A DNA stretch of 64,000 nucleotides from Microlunatus kandeliicorticis (GTDB lineage: Bacteria > Actinomycetota > Actinomycetes > Propionibacteriales > Propionibacteriaceae), in the NCBI RefSeq assembly GCF_014137855.1, contig NZ_JACGWT010000002.1, positions 124,001-188,000 of the forward strand, in the 5' to 3' direction. Of the stretch, positions 50,461-58,780 are shown one piece after another. The notes under the pieces were generated by a model. It was given only the letters and a program-made list of their open reading frames with translations, searched no databases and was not told the DNA's origin. Position 1 is the stretch's first letter; every line of letters begins with the position of its first letter. Both the position numbers and the translations under genes were made by a program.

Positions 50461-50676
50461 ATGGCGAACGTGATGAAGGGCGTGGCCGGTGTGGCCACCG
50501 CGGTGGCCTGGATCATCGGCATGGTGATCCTGGTGATGGCCGACACCGGTCGGCTCTCGCTCTGGCCCTGGCTGACCATCGGCGGCGCGATCGCCATGTT
50601 CGCCAGCTTCGCCACCCTGGTGATCGCCTTCGCGCACGCGGTGATCGTGACCAGCGAGCCGCACGAGTCCAAGTAG
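50461..50676 (+). CDS. Small two-helix membrane protein
   Basis: 71 residues, two membrane helices (GVAGVATAVAWIIGMVILVMA and LWPWLTIGGAIAMFASFATLVIAFAHAVIV) and a short polar tail SEPHESK. I do not recognise the family. GCGGAGGTCCTG before the ATG is a good ribosome-binding sequence, and TAGGCT at 50413 is a plausible -10, giving a leader of about 40 bases. Followed by a very stable bidirectional terminator. Confidence 0.75.
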   Translation: MANVMKGVAGVATAVAWIIGMVILVMADTGRLSLWPWLTIGGAIAMFASFATLVIAFAHAVIVTSEPHESK

Positions 50677-50694
50677 CTCACGCCTCGGACGCGT

Positions 50695-50740
50695 CAACGG
50701 GGGTGATCCGCACCGAGGTCGGTGCGGATCACCCCCGTTG
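50695..50740. terminator. Bidirectional terminator, 20-bp perfect stem
   Basis: CAACGGGGGTGATCCGCACC (50695-50714) pairs completely with 50721-50740 around a 6-base loop. It lies between convergent genes. Confidence 0.88.
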
Positions 50741-50758
50741 TGCTGCGTGGCGCGACGC

Positions 50759-53008
50759 TCAGGCGGGCAGCGCGGTCAGCTTCTGAGCCGGGAGCACCCG
50801 GCGACGAGCCACCGCCACCACCGAGGCGGCCAGGCCGACCACCAGCCAGCCGAGCAGGACCGCGACGGCGTGGCCGGTGCCCGAAGCGCCGGTGACCACC
50901 GCGCGCAGCCCGTCCAACCCCGGCGACAGCGGGAGCACCGGGCGCAGGTCGTCGATGAAGCTGGGCACCGCACTGGTCAGGCTGGCTGCAGCGACCACGG
51001 CCAAGGCGAGCGCGGAGAGCAGCCGGCCGAAGCCGCCGAACCAGGCGGTCAGCGCGTGGTTGACCACCGCGAACGTCACCGCGGCGAAGACCAGGAACCC
51101 GAGCGTCGCCGCGTAGTCGCCGAACGACAGGTCGAGCAGCTGCTGGAGCACCACCGAGAAGACCACCGCCTGCACGGCCCCGATCGCCGCGCCCGGCGCC
51201 AGCGCCTCGAGCGCGAGCCGGACCGTCGACTTGGCCGAGCCGAGCACGTCGGACGGCACCGCCCGGACCACCAGGTAGGTGACCAGGCCGCCCAGCCAGA
51301 GCGCGAGCAGCGCCAGCAGCGTGGTCGTCGTGGTGTCGGAGAACAGGCTGTCGGGCTGCTGGTGCTCGACCGGCGCAGCGACCACCGAGGCCAGCGTGGT
51401 CCGGTCGGACTTCGTGTAGGTCGGGATCTGCTTCGCGCCCTTCTCGAGCCCGTCGGCGAGCTTGGTGGTGCCGTCGGCCAGCTGGTCGCCGCCGTCGCTG
51501 AGCTTGACCAGCCCGGTGTGCAGCTGGTCGACCCCGGCCGAGGACTTCGACACCCCGACCGCGAGCTGGTTCGCCCCGGTCGAGAGCTTGCCGACCCCGG
51601 TGGCCAGCTTGTCCGCCCCGGTGGCGGTCTTGGCGATCCCCGTGCTTAATCCGGTCAGTCCCGTCGAGAGCTGATCCGTACCGGCTGCGAGCTTTCCGAG
51701 GCCGGTGGCGAGACTCGAAGTGCCGGTCGCGGCCTGGTGAACACCGGACGCGAGACCATCGCCGCTGGTGGCCAACTGCTGCCCCCCGCTGACGAGCTTG
51801 CCGGCATTGGTGCCCAGAACGGAGGCGCCGTTGGCGAACAGCCGGTACGAGGCGATCACACCATCGGGCTGACCCTTCGGTGAGATCTGATCCTTGCCGA
51901 AGATGGACTGAGATGCCGCCTTGAACCCGGCGGCGAACACGGCGCACTGCTGCGGATCGGAGATTTGGGCAGGAGCGCAGAGGGCTTGGTCCGGGGCGTT
52001 CTGAATCTGCTCCGCCTGCTTGGTCGCCTCGGTCTGCGCCGTTTGCAGCCCGCCTGCATAGGTACTGATCCCGCTGCCGAGCTTCCCCACGTTGTCCACG
52101 TAGGTGCCGACACCCTGGGTGTACTGCGCGGTGCCGCTGTCGACCTTCTTCAGCCCTCCGGCGAGCTTCTTCGCTCCGTCTGCCGATGACTGCGTTCCAT
52201 CGGCCAACTGTCCGACCTGCTTCGGCAAGCTCTTCGTCCCGGCGGCCAGCTGGTCGAGTCCGTTCGCCAGCTGCGTCGTCCCGGTCGAGGTCTGCGCGAT
52301 GCCGCCGGCGAGCTGGCTGCTGCCGGTGCTGAGCTGGGCCATCCCGTCGGCGAGCTTGCCGGCGCCGGTGGCGGTCTGGTCGAGTCCGCTGCTCAGCTGG
52401 GTGGCGCCGTCGGCGAGCTTACCGGCCCCGTTGGCGACCGTGGTGAACTGCTTCTTGGTGTCGTTGAACCCGAGGTAGATGTTCTCGAGGTAGTTCTGGG
52501 TCAGCGTCTTGTTCAGGGTGCTGACCGCGACGCTCGAGATCGCCTGCGCCACCGCGGGGTCGGTGACCCCGGCCACCTGCGAGGTCTGCACCTGCAGCGT
52601 GGCGCGCTGGGCGTCGTCGGCCTTGTTCTTGGCGTAGCTGGTGGCGTCGGCGCTGAAGCTCTTGGGGATCGTCACCACCGCGGCGTACCGGCCGTCGGCC
52701 AGGCCCGAGGCGGCGTTGGCCCGGTCACTGAGCACCCAGTCGAAGTTGACCGCCGCCTGCTTCTTGATGTCGTCGCTGCCGTTGACCAGCCCGCCGGCCA
52801 GCTGCCGACCGAGCGGCACCAGCTGGCCGTTGAGCCGGACCGGGTCGTCGAGGTTGACCACCGCGGCCTGCACCCGGGCCAGCCGGTCCTGCGAGTGGTA
52901 GGTCGCGGCCAGAAAGCCACCGGCCACCAGCAGCGGGACCAGCAGGACACCGAGCAGGGTGATGATCCCCGCCTTCCGGGTCGTGCGGCTGCGCTCGATG
53001 CTGAACAT
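50759..53008 (-). CDS. YhgE/Pip-family membrane protein
   Basis: 749 residues. One N-terminal helix (AGIITLLGVLLVPLLVAGGFLAA) is followed by an extracytoplasmic region of about 470 residues and a C-terminal block of about six helices of ABC-2 type (from LLALLALWLGGLVTYLVV). The outside region consists of many degenerate repeats of the form GxxxLAxGxxQLxxG. A central insert (about residues 280-390) interrupts them and contains two Cys in QALCAPAQISDPQQCA. The family includes Pip phage receptors and YueB/EsaA-type proteins of type VII secretion loci. The gene lies 71 bases behind the MMPL gene on the same strand and probably works with it. Confidence 0.88.
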   Translation of the reverse strand: MFSIERSRTTRKAGIITLLGVLLVPLLVAGGFLAATYHSQDRLARVQAAVVNLDDPVRLNGQLVPLGRQLAGGLVNGSDDIKKQAAVNFDWVLSDRANAASGLADGRYAAVVTIPKSFSADATSYAKNKADDAQRATLQVQTSQVAGVTDPAVAQAISSVAVSTLNKTLTQNYLENIYLGFNDTKKQFTTVANGAGKLADGATQLSSGLDQTATGAGKLADGMAQLSTGSSQLAGGIAQTSTGTTQLANGLDQLAAGTKSLPKQVGQLADGTQSSADGAKKLAGGLKKVDSGTAQYTQGVGTYVDNVGKLGSGISTYAGGLQTAQTEATKQAEQIQNAPDQALCAPAQISDPQQCAVFAAGFKAASQSIFGKDQISPKGQPDGVIASYRLFANGASVLGTNAGKLVSGGQQLATSGDGLASGVHQAATGTSSLATGLGKLAAGTDQLSTGLTGLSTGIAKTATGADKLATGVGKLSTGANQLAVGVSKSSAGVDQLHTGLVKLSDGGDQLADGTTKLADGLEKGAKQIPTYTKSDRTTLASVVAAPVEHQQPDSLFSDTTTTTLLALLALWLGGLVTYLVVRAVPSDVLGSAKSTVRLALEALAPGAAIGAVQAVVFSVVLQQLLDLSFGDYAATLGFLVFAAVTFAVVNHALTAWFGGFGRLLSALALAVVAAASLTSAVPSFIDDLRPVLPLSPGLDGLRAVVTGASGTGHAVAVLLGWLVVGLAASVVAVARRRVLPAQKLTALPA

Positions 53009-53079
53009 GTCTGTCTGCGTCCTCGGGTCGTGTCGACGGGCGGTTCGGGGTGCGGGGTCGGTCCGCGGGGTGCGGCCGG

Positions 53080-55875
53080 TCAGGCCGGGGCGCCGACCAG
53101 GTCGGCCGGGCGGTCGAGCACCCGCGGCGACCGCGGGCCCTCGAGCAGCCCGGGCGCGACGCCGGCGGGCAGCAGCTGGGAGAGCTCGTCCGGGCGGTCG
53201 GTGGCGATCACCAGACTGCGGTCGGCGCGCGCGGCCATCAGCTCGCCCAGCACCGCGGCCACCGCGGCGCGGTCCGTCTCGGGCAGCTCGCCGGCGTGGT
53301 CGATCACCACCAGCTGCACCCGCGACCGGACGGTCCGGCGCAGCTGGGCGACGAAGCGCTCGGCCCGGGCGTCGAGCACCACCGACCGGCGCCGGACCGC
53401 GCTGCCCTGCTGCGGCAGCACCAGCCCGAGCGCCTTGACCTCGCCGGCGGACGGCTTCATCCGGCCGGTCAGCGTCCAGAGCAGCGCGGTGGTCGCCGGC
53501 CCGGACGGGACCGCGACGACCTGGCCGGGCATCAGCTCGACGTCGATCGGCCCGAAGCTGCGGTCGCCGACCCGCCCGGCCAGCCCCTCGGCGTAAACCA
53601 GCGCCGGGTGGTTCGGGACGGGCCAGTCGGCCTGCTTGACCTGGTGGGCCAGCGCCTCGCCCTCGACGTCGAAGGTGGGCAGCCGCTCGTCGATCCAGCG
53701 CGGCAGCTTCCAGGCGGTGCGGCCGAGCAGCGCGAGCACCGCCGGCACCAGCGTCATCCGGACGATGAAGGCGTCGACGAAGACGCCGACCGCCAGCCCG
53801 AACGCGATGGTCTTGATCTCCGCCGTGCCCTCGGGGACGAACGCGGCGAACACCGCGAACATGATCACCGCGGCGGCGACGACCACCCGCGAGCTGGCGA
53901 CGAACCCGGTCTCGATGGCCCGGTGCGGGTCACCGCTGCGCAACCCGCCGCCGTGGACGAAGTCCTCGCGGATCCGGGAGACCAGGAACACCTCGTAGTC
54001 CATGGCCAGCCCGAAGAGGATCCCCATCAGCAGGATCGGCAGGAAGCTGATCACCGGGCCGACGTGCTCGACGTTGAGCGGACCGGCCAGCCAGCCGTGG
54101 ATGAAGACCAGGCTGGTCGCGCCGAAGCTGGCCAGCACGCTGAGCAGGTAGCCGATGGTCGCCTTGAGCGGGACGGCGATCGAGCGGAACACCATGGTCA
54201 GCAGCACCAGCGAGAGACCGACCACCAGCACGCCGAACGGCAGAAGCGCCGAGCCGAGCCGGTTGGAGACGTCGATCTGGATGGCGGTGATCCCGGTGAC
54301 CGCGGTGTCGACGCCGTACTCGGCCTTGAAGTGCGGCTCGAGAGCCCGGATCCGCTCGACCAGGTCGGCGGTCGCGGGCGCGTCGGGCGCGGTGGTCGGG
54401 ATGACCTGGACGATGCCGGTGTCCGCGGTCTGGTTGGGTGTGGCGAGCGGGACGCTGGCCACGCCGGGCAGGGCGCGGATCTCGTCGCCCATCTTGTCCA
54501 TCACGCCCAGCGGGTCGTTCGAGCCGACGATCTTGGCGGTGACGATCAGCGGGCCGTTGTAGCCCGGGCCGAAGTGGTCGGCGACCAGGTCGTAGGTGGT
54601 CCGGGCCGGGGTGCCGACGTCGGCGGTGCCGTTGTCGGGCAGCGACAGCCGGAGCGACTGCGCCGGCAGCGCCAGCGCGCCCAGACCGATGACGACGATC
54701 GCGATGGTCAGCGCCGGCACCTTGGTGACCAGCCGGACCCAGCTGCGGGCCAGCTGCGGACGCTGCTTCGCCGCGACCGGGACGGCGTGCTGCGCGGGCT
54801 GGCCGTTCGCCGCGGCGGCTGCGGCGGCCTTGCGGGCCGGGCGCGAGCCGGCCGGCTTCGGACGCAGCCGCTCGCCGGCGAAGGCGAGCAGCGCCGGGAG
54901 CAGGGTGAGCGCGATGACCACGGCCACCGCGACGCCGACCGCGGCGGCGATGCCCATCGTGGTGAGGAACGGAATGCCCGCGACGGACAGCCCGGCCAGC
55001 GCGATCATCACGGTGAGCCCGGCGAACACCACCGCCGAGCCCGCGGTGGCCACCGACCGGGCGATCGACTCGCCGACCTCCATCCCGTCCCGGAGCTGGT
55101 CCCGGTGTCGGGAGGTGATGAACAGGGCGTAGTCGATGCCGACCGCCAGCCCGAGCATCAGCGCCAGCATCGGGGTGGTCGAGCTGACCGTGACCAGCGC
55201 GGTCACCGCCACGATCCCGGCCATGGTGACGCCGACGCCGAGCAGCGCCGTCAGGAGCGGCATCCCGGCCGCCCGGAGCGAGCCGAGGGTGAAGAACAGC
55301 ACGATCAGCGCGACCACCACGCCGATGCCCTCGGTGGCCGAGATGTGCACCGAGTTCATCTGGAAGGCGTCGCCGCCGACCGAGACCGTCGAGCCGGGCA
55401 CGGCCGCCTGGATGGCCCGGCCCTCGGCCTCGAGCCGGTTCTGGAGCGCGGTGGTCACGCCCTCCCGGTCGACCGAGAGCTGGACGCTGATGATCGCCGC
55501 CGACCCGTCGTCGGAGATGACGTTCTTGATCCGCTGGTCGAACGGCGAGCTCACGGTGTCGACCAGGTCGATCTTCTTGAAGGCGGCGACGCCGTCGAGG
55601 ATCGCCTGCCGCTCGTCGCCGGTGCGGACGCTCTGCCCCTCGGGCGCGACCACGATCACCTGGGCGCCGGCCCCGCTGACCTGCGGGAACGTCAGCTTGA
55701 GCGAGTCCAGAGCCTGCTGCGACTCGGTGCCCGGCAGCGAGAAGGAGTCCTCGAAGTTCGCCCCGGACAGGCCGGCCGCGCCGCCGAGGACGACCAGCAC
55801 GGCGAGCCAGGCCAGCAGCACCCGCAGCCGGCGCCGGATGGCGAGCTTGGCGAGTCCGTACAGGTAGGAGGACAC
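53080..55875 (-). CDS. MMPL-family transporter fused to a degenerate ABC ATPase-like domain
   Basis: 931 residues. Residues 1 to about 720 are a standard MMPL/RND pump: helix 1 at 15-35, extracytoplasmic domain, SVHISATEGIGVVVALIVLFF, a second half after a basic loop with AAAAANGQPAQHA, and two sets of six helices. Residues about 758-910 read like an ABC nucleotide-binding domain: LVYAEGLAGRVGDRSFGPID, VELMPGQVVAVPSGPATTAL where Walker A should be (no GKS/T), TLTGRMKPSAGEV, and VQLVVIDHAGEL as the Walker B remnant. No LSGGQ signature is seen. GTG at 55875 with AAGGAG upstream. Operon with the YhgE/Pip gene; divergent TetR. Confidence 0.9.
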   Translation of the reverse strand: MSSYLYGLAKLAIRRRLRVLLAWLAVLVVLGGAAGLSGANFEDSFSLPGTESQQALDSLKLTFPQVSGAGAQVIVVAPEGQSVRTGDERQAILDGVAAFKKIDLVDTVSSPFDQRIKNVISDDGSAAIISVQLSVDREGVTTALQNRLEAEGRAIQAAVPGSTVSVGGDAFQMNSVHISATEGIGVVVALIVLFFTLGSLRAAGMPLLTALLGVGVTMAGIVAVTALVTVSSTTPMLALMLGLAVGIDYALFITSRHRDQLRDGMEVGESIARSVATAGSAVVFAGLTVMIALAGLSVAGIPFLTTMGIAAAVGVAVAVVIALTLLPALLAFAGERLRPKPAGSRPARKAAAAAAANGQPAQHAVPVAAKQRPQLARSWVRLVTKVPALTIAIVVIGLGALALPAQSLRLSLPDNGTADVGTPARTTYDLVADHFGPGYNGPLIVTAKIVGSNDPLGVMDKMGDEIRALPGVASVPLATPNQTADTGIVQVIPTTAPDAPATADLVERIRALEPHFKAEYGVDTAVTGITAIQIDVSNRLGSALLPFGVLVVGLSLVLLTMVFRSIAVPLKATIGYLLSVLASFGATSLVFIHGWLAGPLNVEHVGPVISFLPILLMGILFGLAMDYEVFLVSRIREDFVHGGGLRSGDPHRAIETGFVASSRVVVAAAVIMFAVFAAFVPEGTAEIKTIAFGLAVGVFVDAFIVRMTLVPAVLALLGRTAWKLPRWIDERLPTFDVEGEALAHQVKQADWPVPNHPALVYAEGLAGRVGDRSFGPIDVELMPGQVVAVPSGPATTALLWTLTGRMKPSAGEVKALGLVLPQQGSAVRRRSVVLDARAERFVAQLRRTVRSRVQLVVIDHAGELPETDRAAVAAVLGELMAARADRSLVIATDRPDELSQLLPAGVAPGLLEGPRSPRVLDRPADLVGAPA

Positions 55876-55937
55876 CGGATCTCCTTGCGCGGCCCGTCGC
55901 GGGCGTTCGGCGGTTCCGTGCCGGTCGGCACGGGTCG

Positions 55938-55968
55938 ATACAGTACTGTATTCAATACACCGGCGTAT
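55938..55968. promoter_or_regulatory. Paired TetR-type operators between MMPL and TetR genes
   Basis: ATACAGTACTGTAT (55938-55951) is a perfect 14-bp palindrome. ATACACCGGCGTAT (55955-55968) is a second dyad with one mismatched pair and the same ATAC/GTAT ends, 17 bp centre to centre. Both lie in the divergent region, 63 bp or more from the MMPL start and 68 bp or more from the TetR start. Confidence 0.75.
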
Positions 55969-56035
55969 CCGGATGCCGGCGACCGTGACCCTGGCCACAA
56001 GCTGTGTCGGTCCGGAGAGGAAGATCGGACACCTG

Positions 56036-56662
56036 ATGACCAGCACCAGCGCCGCACCCCCCGTGAGCGGCCGGCGGGCGGCGACCCGGGAACGGCTGAT
56101 GAACGCCGCGGTCGGCGTGTTCGCCGAGCGCGGGATCATCGGGGCCAGCGTCGAGGAGATCTGCGAGGCCGCCGGGTTCACCCGCGGCGCCTTCTACTCG
56201 AACTTCGCCGACAAGGACGAGCTGGTGCTGGCCATGCTGCGGCTGCAGATGGAGCACCAGTACGCGGCGGCGCAGGCGGCGATCGACGTGATCGCGGAGA
56301 ACGGGCCGCGCGGCGACCCGGACGCGGTGCTCACCGCCGCGCTCGACACCCTCGAGCACCACCTGCACCCCGAGCGCGAGTGGGTGCTCGCCCAGCACGA
56401 GCTGCTGCTCTACGCCGCCCGCCGACCGGCCGTGCGGGACGCCTACCGGGAGTTCAGCGACGGCTACCTCGAGCAGTTCGGCGCGTTGATCGCGCGCGGC
56501 GTCGAGGCGTCCGGGCTGAGCCTGGCCATCCCGTTCGGCGACGCGCTCGAGCTGCTGACCTCCTGCCACGTGCAGGACCAGCTCGACCGGCTGTTCGACC
56601 AGGGCGGCGAGTCCCGCCGGTTGCGGATCCTGCTCCGGTTGCTCACCCGGCCCGCGGGCTGA
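56036..56662 (+). CDS. TetR-family transcriptional regulator
   Basis: 208 residues. HTH: RRAATRERLMNAAVGVFAERGIIGASVEEICEAAGFTRGAFYSNFADKDELVLAML, with the GFTRGAFYSNF recognition helix common in TetR regulators of efflux pumps. The C-terminal domain (HPEREWVLAQHELLLYAARRPAVRDAYREF) is the usual ligand/dimer part. Almost certainly represses the divergent MMPL/YhgE operon through the paired palindromes between them. The ATG at 56036 has no good ribosome-binding sequence nearby (GGAGAGGAAG is about 15 bases away), so the start is moderately certain. Confidence 0.9.
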   Translation: MTSTSAAPPVSGRRAATRERLMNAAVGVFAERGIIGASVEEICEAAGFTRGAFYSNFADKDELVLAMLRLQMEHQYAAAQAAIDVIAENGPRGDPDAVLTAALDTLEHHLHPEREWVLAQHELLLYAARRPAVRDAYREFSDGYLEQFGALIARGVEASGLSLAIPFGDALELLTSCHVQDQLDRLFDQGGESRRLRILLRLLTRPAG

Positions 56663-56676
56663 GGCCCCATCCGCTG

Positions 56677-56759
56677 CCCTTCGACAGGCTCAGGGCACGG
56701 AGCTGGGGCTCAGGGCACGGGTGTGGGGCTCAGGGCCCGGGGGTGGGGTCAGGGCACCG
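56677..56759. repeat. Second copy of the dispersed intergenic element
   Basis: CCCTTCGACAGGCTCAGGGC begins at 56677, followed by partial copies of GCTCAGGGCACGG at 56708 and 56728 and a weaker one near 56748, on a 20-bp period. The matching inverted arm present at 8161-8183 is missing here. It separates two convergent genes and could act as terminator. Confidence 0.85.
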
Positions 56760-56791
56760 TGAGGGGTCGGCGGGCTCCGTGACGGATCAGG

Positions 56792-57823
56792 TCACTCGGT
56801 GGCGTCGCGGGCGCCGGCCCAGAGGTCGACCCCGGAGTCGACGGCGTGCTTGTCGATCTCGGCGAGCTCGTCGTCGGTGAAGTCGAGGTTGCGGACCGCG
56901 GCGACGTTGTCCTCGAGCTGCTTGACGCTGCTGGCGCCGATCAGCGTCGAGGTCATCCGCTGGTCGCGGAGCACCCAGGCCAGCGCGAGCTGGGCCAGGG
57001 TCTGGCCGCGGCTCTGGGCGATCTCGTTGAGGGCACGGACCCGCCCCAGGTTCTCCTCGTTGATCACGCCCTGGTCGAGCGACTTGCCCTGCGCGGCGCG
57101 CGACCCCTCCGGGATGCCGTCGAGGTAGCGGTCGGTGAGCAGCCCCTGGGCCAGCGCGGTGAAGGCGATGCAGCCGGCACCGACCCGTTCGAGGGTGCCG
57201 AGCAGCTCGGGCTCGATCCAGCGGTTGAACATCGAGTACGAGGGCTGGTGGATGGTCAGCGGGGTGCCGAGGTCGGCCAGGATGCTCGCCGCCCGCGCGG
57301 TGTGCTCGGGCGAGTAGGACGAGACGCCGACGTAGAGCGCCTTGCCGGCCCGGACGGCCGCGTCGAGCGCGCCCATCGTCTCCTCGAGCGGGGTCTCGGG
57401 GTCCGGGCGGTGGTGGTAGAAGATGTCGACGTAATCGAGCCCGAGCCGCTGCAGGCTCTGGTCGAGGCTGGCGGTCAGGTACTTGCGCGAGCCGTGGTCG
57501 CCGTACGGCCCCGGCCACATGTCCCAGCCGGCCTTGCTCGAGATGATCAACTCGTCGCGGTAGGGCTTGAAGTCGGTGGCGAACAACCGGCCCGCGTTGG
57601 TCTCGGCCGACCCGTAGGGCGGACCGTAGTTGTTGGCCAGGTCGAAGTGGGTGACCCCGAGGTCGAAGGCCCGCCGGGTGATGTCGCGCTGCCGGGCGAA
57701 CTCGACGTCGTCGCCGAAGTTGTGCCAGAAGCCGAGCGAGACGGCCGGCAGTTTCAGGCCGCTGCGCCCGCAGCGGCGGTAGGGCTGGACGTCGTAGCGA
57801 TCCTCGGCGGCCTGGTAGGACAT
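56792..57823 (-). CDS. Aldo/keto reductase, YghZ (L-glyceraldehyde 3-phosphate reductase) type
   Basis: 343 residues. AKR tetrad: Asp and Tyr in THFDLANNYGPPYGSAE, Lys in IISSKAGWDMWPGPYGDHGS, His in IFYHHRPD. The GPYGDHGSRKYL segment is diagnostic of the YghZ/Gpr and Kv-beta-like subgroup. It reduces L-glyceraldehyde 3-phosphate or methylglyoxal-like aldehydes with NADPH in characterised members. Cofactor-binding STLIGASSVKQLEDN near the end. The ATG at 57823 follows TATTCT by seven bases. Confidence 0.92.
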   Translation of the reverse strand: MSYQAAEDRYDVQPYRRCGRSGLKLPAVSLGFWHNFGDDVEFARQRDITRRAFDLGVTHFDLANNYGPPYGSAETNAGRLFATDFKPYRDELIISSKAGWDMWPGPYGDHGSRKYLTASLDQSLQRLGLDYVDIFYHHRPDPETPLEETMGALDAAVRAGKALYVGVSSYSPEHTARAASILADLGTPLTIHQPSYSMFNRWIEPELLGTLERVGAGCIAFTALAQGLLTDRYLDGIPEGSRAAQGKSLDQGVINEENLGRVRALNEIAQSRGQTLAQLALAWVLRDQRMTSTLIGASSVKQLEDNVAAVRNLDFTDDELAEIDKHAVDSGVDLWAGARDATE

Positions 57824-57830
57824 GACAGCG

Positions 57831-57836
57831 AGAATA
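57831..57836 (-). promoter_or_regulatory. -10 hexamer TATTCT, leaderless start
   Basis: TATTCT on the minus strand ends seven bases before the ATG at 57823. Confidence 0.55.
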
Positions 57837-57974
57837 GGGGGACCGACCCGGCGCGCCGACCGCAGGGTCGGGGCCCGCGGAGCCGGTCGGAAGCGACCTC
57901 CGACGGTGATCTTCCGACGAGCCGATGAGACACAGATGTGGACCATTCGGGCGATTCGATGAAACTCTGGCGCC

Positions 57975-58670
57975 ATGCACATCTTGGTGGTGGACGACGA
58001 TCAGGCGGTCCGGGACTCGCTGCGTCGCTCGCTGGCCTTCAACGGGTACGAGGTGACGACGGCCGACGACGGGCTGGAGGCCCTCGCCCGGCTCGGTGCG
58101 GTCCGGCCGGACGCCGTGATCATGGACGTGATGATGCCCAAGCTCGACGGGCTGGAGACGACCCGGATGCTGCGGTCGGCCGGGAACGACGTGCCGATCC
58201 TCATCCTCACCGCGCGCGACGCCGTCGGCGACCGGGTCGACGGGCTCGACGCGGGTGCCGACGACTACCTGGCCAAGCCCTTCTCGCTCGACGAGCTGCT
58301 GGCCCGGCTCCGCGCCCTGGTCCGGCGCGCCGGCACGGTGGCCGACTCCTCCGACCCCTCCACCCACAGCCTGACCTTCTCGGACCTGGTCCTCAACACC
58401 CACACCCGTGAGGTGATCCGGGGGTCGCGCCAGATCAGCCTGACCCGGACCGAGTTCGCCCTGCTCGAGGCGTTCATGAAGAACCCGCGCCGGGTGCTCG
58501 AGCGGTCCTGGCTGCTCAACGAGGTGTGGGGCTTCGACTTCCCCACCACCGCCAACAGCCTCGAGGTCTACATCGGTTACCTGCGGCGCAAGACCGAGGT
58601 GGACGACGAGTCGCGGCTGATCCACACCGTCCGCGGCGTGGGCTACGTGCTGCGCGAAACCCCGCCGTGA
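57975..58670 (+). CDS. OmpR/PhoB-family response regulator (MprA-like)
   Basis: 231 residues. Receiver domain 1-115: acidic pocket VVDDDQ, phospho-acceptor Asp in [12 protein letters not shown] (about 47), Thr in LTARD, Lys in [11 protein letters not shown]. The DNA-binding winged helix (about 135-230) contains [27 protein letters not shown] and [12 protein letters not shown]. The sequence resembles mycobacterial MprA, which responds to envelope stress. The sensor kinase gene follows 110 bases later on the same strand. No ribosome-binding sequence; AAACTC lies close before the ATG, so the start may be leaderless. Confidence 0.93.
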   Translation: MHILVVDDDQAVRDSLRRSLAFNGYEVTTADDGLEALARLGAVRPDAVIMDVMMPKLDGLETTRMLRSAGNDVPILILTARDAVGDRVDGLDAGADDYLAKPFSLDELLARLRALVRRAGTVADSSDPSTHSLTFSDLVLNTHTREVIRGSRQISLTRTEFALLEAFMKNPRRVLERSWLLNEVWGFDFPTTANSLEVYIGYLRRKTEVDDESRLIHTVRGVGYVLRETPP

Positions 58671-58780
58671 CCGGGGCGCCGCGATGACGACCACCGACCC
58701 GCGGCCCGTGACCACTTGATCATGACCACCCCCCGTCCCATGATCAGCAGGCTCCCGTCCGGTCCGCCCCGGAACCGACC

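Noticed and set aside
53050-56880. Very long open frame opposite the MMPL gene (over 1200 codons), and similar ones opposite secA2 (4860-7193) and the PAS kinase (2114-4138)
   Set aside because: These are antisense shadows created by the high-GC third codon position. The translations are rich in Arg, Gly, Asp and His with no recognisable domain, while the opposite strand encodes clear proteins.
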